Of a stretch of 64,000 nt of DNA, positions 37,401-48,544 are shown piece after piece (position 1 is the first letter of the stretch; every line of letters begins with the position of its first letter). A program made the translations under genes and the position numbers. Source of the DNA: Gnetum montanum. Its lineage: Eukaryota; Streptophyta; Gnetopsida; Gnetales; Gnetaceae. Under the pieces are notes generated by a model. That model did not search any database. It saw nothing but the letters and a program-made list of their open reading frames with translations, and was not told where the DNA came from. The stretch is taken from contig MNCI01011809.1 of NCBI GenBank assembly GCA_015680685.1, positions 183,770 through 247,769 of the forward strand. Reading direction: 5' to 3'.

Positions 37401-38763
37401 AAAAAGGAAAAAAAGAGAAAAGAAAGGAGAAAAGTGAGAATTCAAAGCACATCCCTTAGACATAATAAAGAAATATGAACGACAAGCACTGGTTATGAAA
37501 CTGGAAAGACATGTTACCCATGCTTGAAGGTTCCCTCTAACTAAGGCCCTCTCTCACTTCCTGCTTCTCCATCTCGCTCTCCTCGAGATGGTGGTTACTC
37601 TTTGTGAAGGCATTCTTGTTGCTTCAAGAGGATGGATTGGCCAGGTGTATTGATGCAAGGTCACTGAATGTGGTTGTTTCGAGTCTGGATTTGGGATGAA
37701 GTCCTACTCAGTCATCTTAACCATGAAATACACAAGGGGCTTTACACAACCTTGTTCTTGGGATTCCATTTCATTCTCTCCTCTCCATCTTTCTTCCCAT
37801 TTTCCACCTCATTGTCGATTTTATCATTAGTCCGTTTTGGGTTGATACATTATTTTTCTTTGGTGAATTCTTGTGGGTAAGTTTTTAACTCTTGCTTCCA
37901 AATGACATTCTTAGAGCCTATGAACTCTTTGGTTTGTGGGTTTGTCAGGGCATAAAAGACATGAGCCTGCTTTGGGGAGGACCCACTGGCATTCCTTTTT
38001 GGTGTAATTTTTAAGTTCTTTTCCTTAAACATTTCCTACAATCAATCATCTCTTGTTTCATCCCCATCCATGACATCCATTTTATTGGTGTTGTCGTTGT
38101 TATTTTTTCCCATCTTTCTTGTTCCTAATATTTTTCCATCGTATAGCTACTGGAGGTTTGCTCTTAGTCGTGGGGGCCCTGGCACAAATTTTTCAATTTT
38201 CTCCATTTTACTATTCACCTAACCCCTACACCTTGGGTAGTCACTTGTGATAAATCTCTGAACTAGTTTCTGCCATAATCACAACTTAGCCAATGCGCTT
38301 CATATCGAGGCAAGGTATCAACTGCATTGTGGTTTATCTATCCTTGCTCATTTGTGACTGTGTTGTGTGTGCAGATCATGATCATACAAACAATGGACTG
38401 GGCTTGGAGGAAGCACTCAGGATGGACTAGAATTGGAGCGTTTACGAAAGGAGCAAGTCTGGTGGCGTGGCTATGGATAAACAATGGAAGGCACAACCTC
38501 ATCATTGGCGACAACACACTTTATCTTTTTTCTCTCTCTTTCTCTTCAAGCTACCAAATAAAGGCCTAGATGTCATTTATGTACGAGTGTTCACCACAAT
38601 GGTCATGAACACTAATGTTGTAATATGTTTATTGATCCATTCACTAGGCATGTTGAGTCTATCATCCCATTCCACTATCAGTTGTCAATTAGCCAATAAT
38701 CCCATACCTTCCCAATATTTTGTAAGGAACTCGAGGATGAGTTTTCATTCAATCGTGGGGGTA
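37401..38763 (+). other. 3' internal end of a plus-strand gypsy element
   Basis: Most of this stretch shows no clear gene. The last part reads FCKELEDEFSFNRGG on the + strand (about 38,718-38,762), the typical ending of a plant gypsy coding region running into a purine-rich tract (CGTGGGGGTA) directly before an LTR. Upstream frames (38,560-38,718) are broken. 37,400-38,560 has CT-rich and mixed sequence without identifiable domains. Confidence 0.45.
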
Positions 38764-39629
38764 TGATGAGAGCGATTACTCTAGAAATTTATTCTAATTA
38801 TCAGAGTAGTTACTATAGCGATTTATTCTAATTATTAGAGTAGTTACTATAGCGATTTATTCTAATTATTAGAGTAGTTGCTCCTAAGCCTATAAATATA
38901 GGGCCCAGGCACACAATTGAAAAGAAGTCTTTTAGCAGTCAAGTAGCAAAACTCTTGTAGTCTATTTGAAAGTTAGAGTATTTTCCAAGTGCCCGCAGTA
39001 GGAGGTCTAAGTGTGGACAGGTCATTATTTGAGCATTTTGTACCTGAGCAAACCTTGTGTATGACAATAAAGACGAGCTCTTTGATTCATCCTTGCAGCA
39101 CTTGAGATTTGTTTTCTTACGCATTTATTTTATTTTATTTTATGCACTTTACATTTTTGTTATTAGCACAACAATTCATTTTGATCAATTAAGCAAATCG
39201 TTAAAACACACAAGCATGACCACTTCAAGCATGCATGTAATGTTTGGTAACCCAGTAACAATTAGCGTTTAGTAATCCTAGTAGTGTTGCACTGGTTCAG
39301 GATGTATACGGTAAGTGGAAACGGATGCTGGTGTCAGGATTAGTTAGAACTTAGTTAATAAGTAGTTAAGTTAAATTAGTCACTTAATTACCTCTCTCCT
39401 TCCCTACTAGCACAGGACATAAAAACATAAAAGCTATAAAAATCATATGCCTCAAGCTTACTTAACCATACAATTGTGACATACAGGTAAGCTTGGAAAG
39501 ACAATGATCAACCAACCCGTCCTTGTTCCACAAGGGCGCATAAGCACTTAGTCCTTGGAATTCTACTGGATCGTGCGTAAAACGCTTGTATTCGTATGGT
39601 TGAGTGTAGGGGTACCTTGCTGCTCATCA
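38764..39629 (+). mobile_element. LTR G3 (TGATGAG..CTCATCA family), plus orientation
   Basis: Bounded by TGATGAG and CTCATCA. TATA box TATAAATA at 38891-38898. It is the reverse-oriented relative of the insertions at 52,304 and 54,492: the reverse complement of 39,590-39,629 reads AGGTACCCCTACACTCAACC, also found at 54,504. The flanks GGGTA and CATTT do not match, so it is not a simple solo LTR. The purine tract before it suggests it is the 3' LTR of the element to its left. Element F pol begins just after it. Confidence 0.75.
38771..38882. repeat. 34-bp tandem repeat in U3 of LTR G3
   Basis: About three copies of a 34-base unit, each containing the perfect palindrome TCTAATTATTAGA (one copy has ATTATCAGA) and the word GTTACTATAGCGATT. 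The array ends about 10 bases before the TATA box. Confidence 0.85.
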
Positions 39630-39689
39630 CATTTCAACATCCTAAGTTCTATAAATCTATTGGCTTTCTAAGGATCACTTATAAGAGCT

Positions 39690-42600
39690 TAAGAAGAAGT
39701 GTATTTTATTTTTAAAAATTGGTTCTTTTAAAGACAAGGTATATTGTGACATCCTTCCTATGGATTGTGCTAATGTTATTTTGAAAAGACCTTGGAACTT
39801 TTACAACAAGGCTTCTTTCAGTGATGTGAGAAATATTTGGTCTATTCCAAGAGAAGATGAAATCCATGAACTCATTCCTATGACTTGGCAATAGTACAAG
39901 AAAAAGGTCCCTAGTAATGCTACATTGATATTTCTTAGTGAGAAAGAGTACCTACAAGTACATGAAGATGCTAAGAATGGTTTTTTTATCATGTCAACAC
40001 TTGCAACAAGTGAAGAGAAGCATATAAATGAACTTTTCCTAATGGTGCAAACTTTGACATTGGAATTTGTTGATGTTTTTAAGGAAAAATTAGAAGGACT
40101 TCCATCAATGAGATCCATTCAACATCAACTAAACTCCATACTAGAATCTAAAATTCCAAATGAAAGAGCCTACTACATGACTCCAAATCAAAGGAAATAA
40201 TTGAGTAAGTAAGTGAATTACTTGCTAATGGTTTTATTAAGGAATCCATCTCTCCTTATGTCATTCTAGCTATATTTATTCCAAAGAAAGATACTCAAAT
40301 AGACTTCATACTAGAAGCTAAAATTCCAAATGAAAGAGCCTATTGCATGACTCCAAATCAAAGGAAAGAATTGAGTAAGCAAGTGAATTACTTGCTAATG
40401 GTTTTATTAAGGAATCCATCTCTCCTCATGTCATTCTAGCTGTATTTATTTCAAAGAAAGATACTCAAATGGACTTCATACTAGAAGCTAAAATTCCAAA
40501 TGAAAGAGCCTACTACATGACTCCACATCAAAGGAAAGAATTGAGTAAGCAAGTGAATTACTTGCTAATGGTTTTATTAAGGAATCCATCTCTCCTTATG
40601 TCATTCTAACGATATTTATTTCAAAGAAAGATATTGATGAATTAAGGATATGCATAGATTCTAGGGTTGTTAATAGGATTACTATCAACTATAGATTTCC
40701 TATTCCTAGGATGGATAACATTTTTTATGTGCTTTGCAATATTGAGATTTTTTCTAAAATTGATTTAAAAAGTGATTACCATCAAATAAGGATTAGACTA
40801 AGAGATGAATGGAAAACATCCTTTAAGATACCAAATGGCTTATATAAATGGTTAGTCATGTCTTTTGGGCTAACCAATGCTCTAACCACATTTATGAGGC
40901 TCATACATGAGGTTCAAATGGATTTTATTGGTAAATGTTACATTGTTTTCTTTGTTGACATTCTTGTATATAGTTCTAAAGAAGGGGACCATATACAACA
41001 TTTGAGGATGGTATGCTCCAAGTTAAAAGAGGTAAAACTAGTGATCAATGCCAAGAAATACCACTTTATGAAGAGAAAAATTATGTACTTGGGTCATATT
41101 ATCTCCAAGAACCAAGTCAAGATGAAGCCAAGCAAGATCAACATAATCAAGGAATGGCCTTCACCTAGAGATGTGGGAGAGGTGAGATCTTTTCTTGGTT
41201 TCGCTAGCTTATATAGGAGATTTACAAAGAATTTCAGTTCTATTGCATGGCCTATGCTCTCTTATTTGAAGAACAATTCAATCTTTGTATGGAATAATGA
41301 AAAATAAAAATCATTTCAAGCATTAAAAAAGAAAATTTGTAGTGCTTTATTTTTGATGATTCCAAATTTCTTAAAACTTTTTAAAGTGGACGTAGATGCA
41401 AGTGGGCTTGCTATTGTTAGAAGGGTAAGCCAATTACATTTTTTTTTCAAAAAAATAAATGAATCTAAACAAAAGTATGGGGTGTATGAAAAGGAGCTAT
41501 ATGTTATACTTCAAGCCATTAAACATTAGAAATATTACTTACTAGGATTAAAGTTTCTTTTATTTACTAATCATAAAGCACTTTACTTTTTAAATTCTCA
41601 AAAGAAATTGAGTGTCAAACATATGAAATGAGTAGAGTAATTACAAGAACTTCATTTTGTTTTAAAACATAGGAGTGACAGGTCTAATCTTATGGTTGAT
41701 GCTTTGTCTAGAGTTCATATTATTTCTTTTAATGTGGAAGCTCAAGGTTTTGACTCTTTTACTTCATTATATCCTAATGACAAGTATTTTGGTGTAATTT
41801 GGAAGAAGTTATCTTTCCCATTGTTAGGAAGGACTAATCAATGGAAAGCTTATCATGTGAAAAATAAGATTTTATTTAAGGATGGAAAAAATTATGTTTG
41901 AAAGTGTGACTTCAGGTACAAACTCCTTAAAGAGAAACACCAAAGTGACATGGCTACACATATGAGCAAGGCCAAGACATTGGAATTGGTAGGAAAATAT
42001 TACTTTTGGCTAGATATATATAGTGATGTGGTTAAATTTATAAAAGAAAGCTATGTTTGTCAAAAGTTCACAAGGGGAAAAGGTGTAGATGATCATTATT
42101 TATCTTTGCTAATCCCAAATGCTCATTAGGGAAGTGTTTCTTTGGACTTTGTTTACGACATTCCTAAGATAAGATCTAGTCATGATTCTATACTTGTTGT
42201 TGTAGATAGATTCACCAAGATGGATTATTTTATTCCATGAAAGAAAATAAGTGATAATTCTCATGTTTCATATTTATTCTTTCAATATGTTGTGAGGCTA
42301 CATGGCATTCCTCTAAACATTATGAGTGATAGGGATGTCAAGTTTACCAACCATTTTGGAAATCACTTTGGAAACTACTTGGAACCAAGTTACCTTTTTC
42401 TGCAACCTATCACCCCCAAACTAATGGATAAAATGAAGTTGTGAATAGGTCTCTATTGAAGATCTTAAGGTGTTTGTATGAGGATTAGCCTCAAAGGTGG
42501 GAAAACATTTTGGTCCATGTTGAATTCCCATACAATAATGCTTCCCATTCTAGTATTGATAAGAGTTCCTTTATGGAAAATTATGAGTTTTCATCAAGAA

Positions 42601-43170
42601 TGGTTGATGAGTTGAGGAATTTAAAGATGGTGCCTCTTTGAGTTCAGACTTTGTGGAGAAAATGAGAGAATTTCATTAGCAAGTTAAATCTTACTAGGAG
42701 AAAAAGGCATGAATTATATTTTCCAAGGCCAATGAGGGTAAGAGGACAATTAATTTCTAGATTGGTAATTATGTTTGGATTTACTTAAGGAAAGACAAAA
42801 GAATGTGCACTTCTACAAGCTTAAGTTAAGAAGAATTGGTCCATTTTAAATCAAGGCCAAAATCAATCCAAATGCTTATGAGATTGACTTACCTAATGAT
42901 TTACCTATTTCTAGTGTTTTTAATGTTTCAAATTTGATCCCATTCCATGGAAATGTGATTACATTATGCCTGAGGGATAGTCTTTAGATACTCAAGGATG
43001 CACTTAAAGACTCAAACTTAGCCAAGCCACCAAGGAAAGCAATTGTGCTACAAGCAAGAAAGGCTAGAAGCATAAGAGGTAGAAAAGTGCATTAGTACTT
43101 GGTGCATTGGAATGATGAAGGGTCTAAAAATGCTATTTGAATCCATGAGAAAGACTTGCCTTTGTAGGGG
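39690..43170 (+). pseudogene. Element F pol, chromovirus type
   Basis: Plus-strand gypsy pol. The protease end reads CDILPMDCANVILKRPWNFY-like at about 39,750-39,805. An N-terminal RT segment is triplicated. RT core (40,711-41,304): FSKIDLKSDYHQIRI, WLVMSFGLTNALTTFMRLIH, then VFFVDILVYSS, where the first catalytic Asp of FDD is Val. RNase H (41,330-41,710): FKVDVDASGLAIV, KYGVYEKELYVI, VDALSRVH. Integrase (41,930-42,960): SVSLDFVYDIPK, VVVDRFTKMDYF, LHGIPLNIMSDRDVKF, NEVVNRSLLKIL, ending SVFNVSNLIPFHG. A chromodomain-like tail follows (43,060-43,165): YLVHWNDEGSKNAI, IHEKDLP. The chromodomain places F among chromoviruses. Gag is absent; the 5' end was lost at the LTR G3 junction. Stops, shifts and the triplication make it inactive. 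Confidence 0.85.
40130..40632 (+). repeat. Three tandem copies of a 170-bp coding segment
   Basis: The word CTAGAATCTAAAATTCC or CTAGAAGCTAAAATTCC begins at 40,141, 40,311 and 40,481, exactly 170 bases apart. Each copy encodes the RT N-terminal stretch NERAYYMTPNQRK..LSKQVNYLL. The copies are nearly identical, so the event is recent compared with the decay around it. As 170 is not a multiple of three, each extra copy shifts the frame. Confidence 0.92.
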
Positions 43171-43235
43171 TTTAATGTTATCCCAAGTGTACAACCAACT
43201 TGAGGACAATTTTAATTTCTTAAGGATGGGAGAGA

Positions 43236-44094
43236 TGATGAGGACATCACCTAACCCATGTCTAATCCTCAATATATTTGTACATAGATTTTTGTGTGCT
43301 GTTGTGTTTATCATTTGGTGTTGTTTTGTTAATGATGATCTCAGGGTGTTTTGGCATGTTTCAAAGTGATTTGAGCCTATTTGGATAAATCTAGAAGGTT
43401 TTAGGATCAATGGAAACTTATTTGGAGGTATCCAAAGATTCCATACCTTAAAATAAGCATCTTCAAATTTTGGCATGTAGAGAGACATCTCCTCTAGGAG
43501 CAAGATGTCTCCTCCCTACTTAAGACATCTCCACTAGCTCAAGACATCTCCTCCAATATGTCTTACATGCCTAAAATATGTCTCCTCCATCTTCAAGACA
43601 TCTCTCCCAATTACAAGATGTCTTCTCTATAAACTGGTTACTTTCAAGAAAGACGTCTCATTCTCCTTCAAGATGTCTCATATGAACATGAGAAAATTTC
43701 CTATATGTTTTTAAAGATTCAAATTTTGAACTTAAAGAGGAAATATGAAGAGACAAGAGGAAAGGATATAAATAAACCTTGTAGATCTTCATTTTGGTCA
43801 TGAGAATCTAAGAAGAAAGAGGTGAATTGAGAGAAGAGAGTGGAGAGATATAGAGTCTTAGCTAAATGTCATGATCATCATCCATGTGGGAGTGTGTTTT
43901 CTTTGATTGAGTATGTTTAAGAATTTGATTGAATCTCTTGTCTGTCCTTGGAAATTTATGCTTCCTTTCAACTATAAATTCTCTAATTGAGCAAGAATAA
44001 AGCTTTCATTTTCTTTTCTTATTTAAATTTGCTTCTTCTTTTTTTGGATAATTGAGAGAGCTTTGATTGTGTATTCTAAGAAAGCTCCTCATCA
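43236..44094 (+). mobile_element. 3' LTR of element F
   Basis: Starts TGATGAGGACATC directly after a purine tract (AAGGATGGGAGAGA) and ends CCTCATCA, giving an 8-base inverted terminal repeat. TATA box TATAAATA at 43767-43774; AATAAA near 43,997. U3 (43,470-43,690) has a dense cluster of AGACATCT and AGATGTCT octamers, many as GATGTCTCC. Length 859 bases. It lies just downstream of the F chromodomain. Confidence 0.85.
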
Positions 44095-44284
44095 CAACCC
44101 ATTTGACTTTTAGTGAGAGCAATTTTAGATTCAAAAGTAATTTTTATTTACTTTACAGGATTTGCAAGATCTTCTTCTACTTGATGCTTACGCTTAGCAA
44201 ATTTCTTTCTAAATCATCTAGCATAATTTATGACTCTACAAGTAGTTCATTGCCATGAGTTGATTTAACCAATATCACTAGTAG

Positions 44285-44286
<2 letters not shown>
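44095..44286. other. Short spacer after LTR F
   Basis: About 190 bases between LTR F and a poly(T) run. No gene or element is seen. Confidence 0.4.

Positions 44287-44314
<28 letters not shown>
44287..44314 (-). repeat. Poly(T) run, probable LINE poly(A) tail on minus strand
   Basis: 28 T in a row, followed by AAAAAT and one unknown base (N at 44,321). It lies at the 3' side of minus-strand LINE sequence and fits a poly(A) tail. The N suggests uncertain base calling or assembly in the homopolymer. Confidence 0.7.
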
Positions 44315-44319
<5 letters not shown>

Positions 44320-44329
44320 TNAAAGACTC

Positions 44330-46200
44330 TAAAATATTTTTCCTACTTCGTCCTCTGAACATATTAGCATTTATACAAAAAATAATGCTTTCAAAAGTAT
44401 GAAGAATTAATACTAGAGAGACAAATGCTAATAGAAAAATGATATGACAAAGTAGCATTTGTATGTACTACTTTCCTTGTAGGCTTTCAAAAGTAAACAT
44501 TAAAGATGTAAAACCTACTAAGTTGATAATAAATTCTATCATTTTCTTGTTGATAATTACACCAAGTACAAGGCTTCTCATTTGAATGAGATGGGAATAA
44601 AGAGCTAACATTAGAAAGAAAATATTTTTTCTTTGAAATTGTACTAATATTTATTTTCTTAGGAAGATATATTAGAAGGAAGACTAATAAGTGTATCTAA
44701 ATGACTTTCAACCATATTAAAATCACCTCAAATAATCCAAGGAGCCTTAGGAAGAGATAGAAAATATTTCCAAACCTCTCATTGATCTTTAGAATTATTA
44801 GAAGCATAAACATTGCAAAGTCTAAAGTTACATTTTTCACTATGAAAAATAATCCAAATAACTCTTCCAAGGTTTTCAAAACCAAAATTCAAAACTTTTC
44901 CAAGCCAATTTTTATCAACAAGAATAGCAACACCTTCTTTAATAACTTCATGAGTAGCAGAAAAAACAATGAAATTTTTAAAAATGCATTCATTAACAAA
45001 ATTAATATCATAGCTAAAATCTTAATTCCTTGAAAAAAAAAAGAAAATCTAGAGATAAATGCTGGTTTGAAAGATCCTTCTTGATAATCTTTACTCATGA
45101 CCCATTAGAAAAGCCCCAAATATTCCATGATAAAACTAACATTGAGATGTGGGGGAGGAGGCCTCCATCCTTGATTTTTCAAACTCAGTAATCTATGTCA
45201 CTAATAAGTGAAAAAGCATTGTCTAATAAAAAAAATAATTGGAATAGTAGTAGAAGTAAAAAGAGAATGAAATACCTTTGGGATTTTTAAATTCAAAGTA
45301 GTATTTGGAGACCTCTTCTTTTTATTTTGTACTAAATAAAATTCATTTACATTAGTATTTTCATTATTGGTTTCTACTGAAAATTTCTTCTATTCTAAAG
45401 AGGAATTCTCTTTAGATATCAAGAGTTTACTGACATCTTTAGAATTAAAAGGATTAGTAAAAGGTCAAGAACTTGTTGAAGAAGATTTCATATATGTTTG
45501 TTGAAAACTACCATTATTTATCTTTTTTGAAAATTATTGTTTCTTTTCCTCATGAACAACTTTTTTATTGAGAATAGGATAGATTCCAATAACATAGCCT
45601 TCACGACGATAATAGCTACAACATCTTCTAAATTATAATATGTAATTTTTTGGGAAAAACACTAATTACTAGCTTTAAGTTTTAATTATACTTTCTTCTT
45701 GCTAAAATCAATCTCTACAAAATAACATGTGTGCTACATACCATCTAGTAATGTTTTTGTCTCTATCTTCAAGGTTATACCAATGTTGCCATAATTTCGC
45801 TTTCAATACTTTGAAAAAGAAAGATTTTGTAATTCAATCCAATAAGAAATTTTAGAATAATCAGAAGAATATGGATCAAAATCTACTTTCCATTTTCGAG
45901 CAATAAAAGTATTATGTTGATTCATAAAAACTTTAAGATCTAATAATTCTTAACCATTTTAGAATTGGCCAATTTGATAAGCAAAAAAGATTTGGAAAAT
46001 AGTAGGCATGTAAAATATTAATTCTATAGTGTTCAAGAATTGCCTGAATCACTAGTGTAAAGCCCTTATTTAGGTGAACAAATCTAATAATTTGGAGAAA
46101 TATGTATCGTGAAGTGATATCTTTTGAAAAGCATTCATATAAATCATTATGTAAAACAAAATCAAAAACTTCATAATTCTTCATAGTCTACAATCTTGGA
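44330..46200 (-). pseudogene. LINE-1-type ORF1 and endonuclease remains (minus)
   Basis: The minus strand carries the first half of a plant L1-like element. ORF1 pieces (46,184-45,933) read YEVFDFVLHNDLYECFSKD and ILEHYRINILHAYYFPNLF. A Cys-rich piece (about 45,625-45,570) resembles a zinc knuckle with changes. The endonuclease (about 44,975-44,690) reads EGVAILVDKNWLG, VIWIIFHSEKCNFRLCNVYA, and WII.GDFNMVESHLDTLISL; the GDFN block is the catalytic signature of APE-type endonuclease. Later traces (44,600-44,480) continue the domain. Reverse transcriptase is not found between here and the poly(T). Broken by stops. Confidence 0.7.
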
Positions 46201-46339
46201 GACATTAGTATTTTCCATCTTTAGATTATTCCCCATCAAAAATAAATTGTTGCAAAAATGCACTAGAAATCCTCACCAAACCTAGTAGTAAACTATGTGC
46301 TTTAAATTCTCCATGATTATTGTCACTATTCTAGTATAA

Positions 46340-47600
46340 AAGTTAATATGATAAGACTAAGATTCTAGTTTATGGTAGTAGAAATATAAATTACACTTTT
46401 TTTCTTAGGAAAAAAAGGCTTTCTATTTATGAATCTTATAAATATTTAGGAGTTGAATTTGCTAGTAATTATAATTGGAGTATCTTTATTGCTCAAAGAG
46501 TTTTAAGTAACATGCAAGCTCTATTTGTTCTAAGAAATAATTGTAATAGAAGCAAAATTTGGCATGGAAGATTAGAAGGAAACTTTTTCATAGTCTTGTT
46601 CAACCTATATTATTATATGGGTATGTTGCATGAGGACCTTTTCTTTCCACACATAATTGGAAAAAAAAATAAAATCATTTCCAAAAACAATTTCTTGTAT
46701 GTAAAATTTAACTAAAAATCGAGACTTCTTATAATATCTTACTTCTAGAAGCAAATTTGCTTCCTCTTAAAGTTGAAGCCCTTTGTCAATTTATTACTTA
46801 TACTCAGAAGTTAAGTTACATGGAGAAAGTCAATTATGCTAAGGAGATATTGAATACAACACAGGAAAATGCATGGTTGCATTAAGAAAAATTATGATTT
46901 TGGTTATGGAATATTGTAATGGAGGATCTTCCTTTAAACAAAAGGCTCTTATGGAGAACTAAAAGAAAAAGTCATGGCTAAAGTTTGATTGAACATATTA
47001 GGAAAGAAGCATTTTTATTTACATTTTATTATATAAGGTTTGTTATCTAGTATTCAAAAGTATCTATTCTCAACTATTCCTATTCATTTAAGAAATCAAA
47101 TTAGTAAAGCAAGGATGAGCTCTCATAATCTCCTTATTGAGATAGGTTGTTGAATCAATTTAATGAGAGAAGAGAGTATTTGTAGATGATGCAAATAAAG
47201 CATAGAAAATGATGAACATATTTTTTTATTTTGTCTATGTTTGGCCCATATTCAAATGAATTATAATATTAACTGTGATATATTAATTGGTTTTTTTTCA
47301 AAGTAACCCTATTTGCTTGGGGCATTACACTAAGAATGGCTTTAACTTTCTTCAAAAATGTGTTGACACTTTATAACCATCCAACACATCTTTTATGATT
47401 TCCTGGATGGAATAAAAACTTTTAGTTTCTAGTTTTTAGTTAGCTCATTCTTTGGGAAGGATTTGCAAATAAGAAGTTGCTAGTTTGAGTAAAACTTGAG
47501 GCATGGTTATTGTCTTTGTAAGTTTTTTTAGAGGTATCATGTTGGCTTTATATTTTATATTGTGCCAATAGTCAATTTGTTTTGATATCCCCTTTTAAAA
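46340..47600 (+). pseudogene. LINE-1-type RT C-terminus and zinc-binding tail (plus)
   Basis: The plus strand reads YESYKYLGVEFASNYNWS, then LVQPILLYGYVA (about 46,597-46,635), LPLKVEALCQFITYTQKLSY, and further C-terminal pieces. YKYLG and LVQPILLYG are typical of the end of plant L1 reverse transcriptase. A CRICK..ENDEHIFFYFVY-like segment near 47,180-47,240 resembles the zinc-binding tail. No poly(A) was recognised at the end. Together with the minus-strand half it makes an inverted pair. Confidence 0.7.
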
Positions 47601-48290
47601 ATAATTACATTAAATTAAAATTTAAAAATGATAATTGGTTAGTTTATCAACAAATAAGTTCAAAATATAATTAACATGCTAATGATAAGTAGCTTGAGTA
47701 GTTAATGATGGCACTTCAAATTACACTTAAGGCATCATTTTATTTCTTCAATAATTTTTGTAAAGTATCACCTTAAGTCTAAAACTTGGGTTTGAGGTTG
47801 GGTGCAACTAATTGAAAAGGTTAGGCTTTTGCTCATCCACTGACCCTCCCAAACCCTGCTTAGTAAGGTGAGCATTTTTTTTAGGTGATGATCCTAATTC
47901 TTGTAAAGTATCATAAAATAATGATAATAATTAATGTAAAATATTATGCTTGAATACGTTGTTGGAAGATGTAGACTAGCTCCATGGAAAAAAGAAAAAA
48001 TAATGGTAGCAGGTTACTACCTTGTTATTACAAATCACATAATTTGTACAAAAGGGGTGTCGTTTACGGAAACATTTTAACTATAATTAAGCCTAAAAAC
48101 ACATGATATTTCATAAGAGAATTATGTAGTAGCATAAACATGTAATGTTTCCGGAAAATCCTTGGTGAGACCAACCGCATCGTCTAATAACATGAAGAAC
48201 GTGCAACAACGATCCAATTCGCTTACAGTAAGCTCGTCCTATGTTTTTGTTAATAGAATTTGTTACCGAAAAAAACGAAAACCCCAATTA
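47601..48290. other. Intergenic region upstream of RanBP1
   Basis: No gene. The word GCTTTTGCTCATC..CTGACCCTCCCA near 47,827 has an inverted relative near 57,150. From about 48,050 the base composition changes, with CpG sites reappearing (TGTCGTTTACGG, CCGCATCGTC), which marks the edge of the gene island. Confidence 0.4.
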
Positions 48291-48428
48291 TTTATCATGT
48301 AAAAAAGCCTAGTAATTTAAGGAACACAGCTAGATATTGTGCTCTGTTGTGGGCGTTTGTTGCGTACGCCTTAAGCCGTGCCAGGAAAGCAAACCAAAAA
48401 AAAATAGAAACAAGAAGCCCTTCGGTAA

Positions 48429-48470
48429 AACCCTCTTCCATACTTTTACTCTCTTTCCTTTTCCTTTGGC
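48429..48470 (+). promoter_or_regulatory. Pyrimidine-rich patch upstream of RanBP1 start
   Basis: A CT-rich stretch (CTCTTCCATAC, CTCTCTTTCCTTTTCC) lies about 75-115 bases before the start codon. Pyrimidine patches near the transcription start are common in plant TATA-less promoters. No TATA box is seen at a fitting distance. An ATG directly followed by TAA occurs at about 48,298; it matters only if transcription begins upstream of it. Confidence 0.35.
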
Positions 48471-48544
48471 ACGTAGGGAGGTCGATCGCAGAGACAATTC
48501 CCTTTCTTTGTATCAAAGAGAGAGTTGAGTTGAGATTGGCAGAC

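Noticed and set aside
48260-48544. N-terminal extension of RanBP1
   Set aside because: The frame is open upstream but has no ATG before 48,545, and the first ATG gives the usual protein length.
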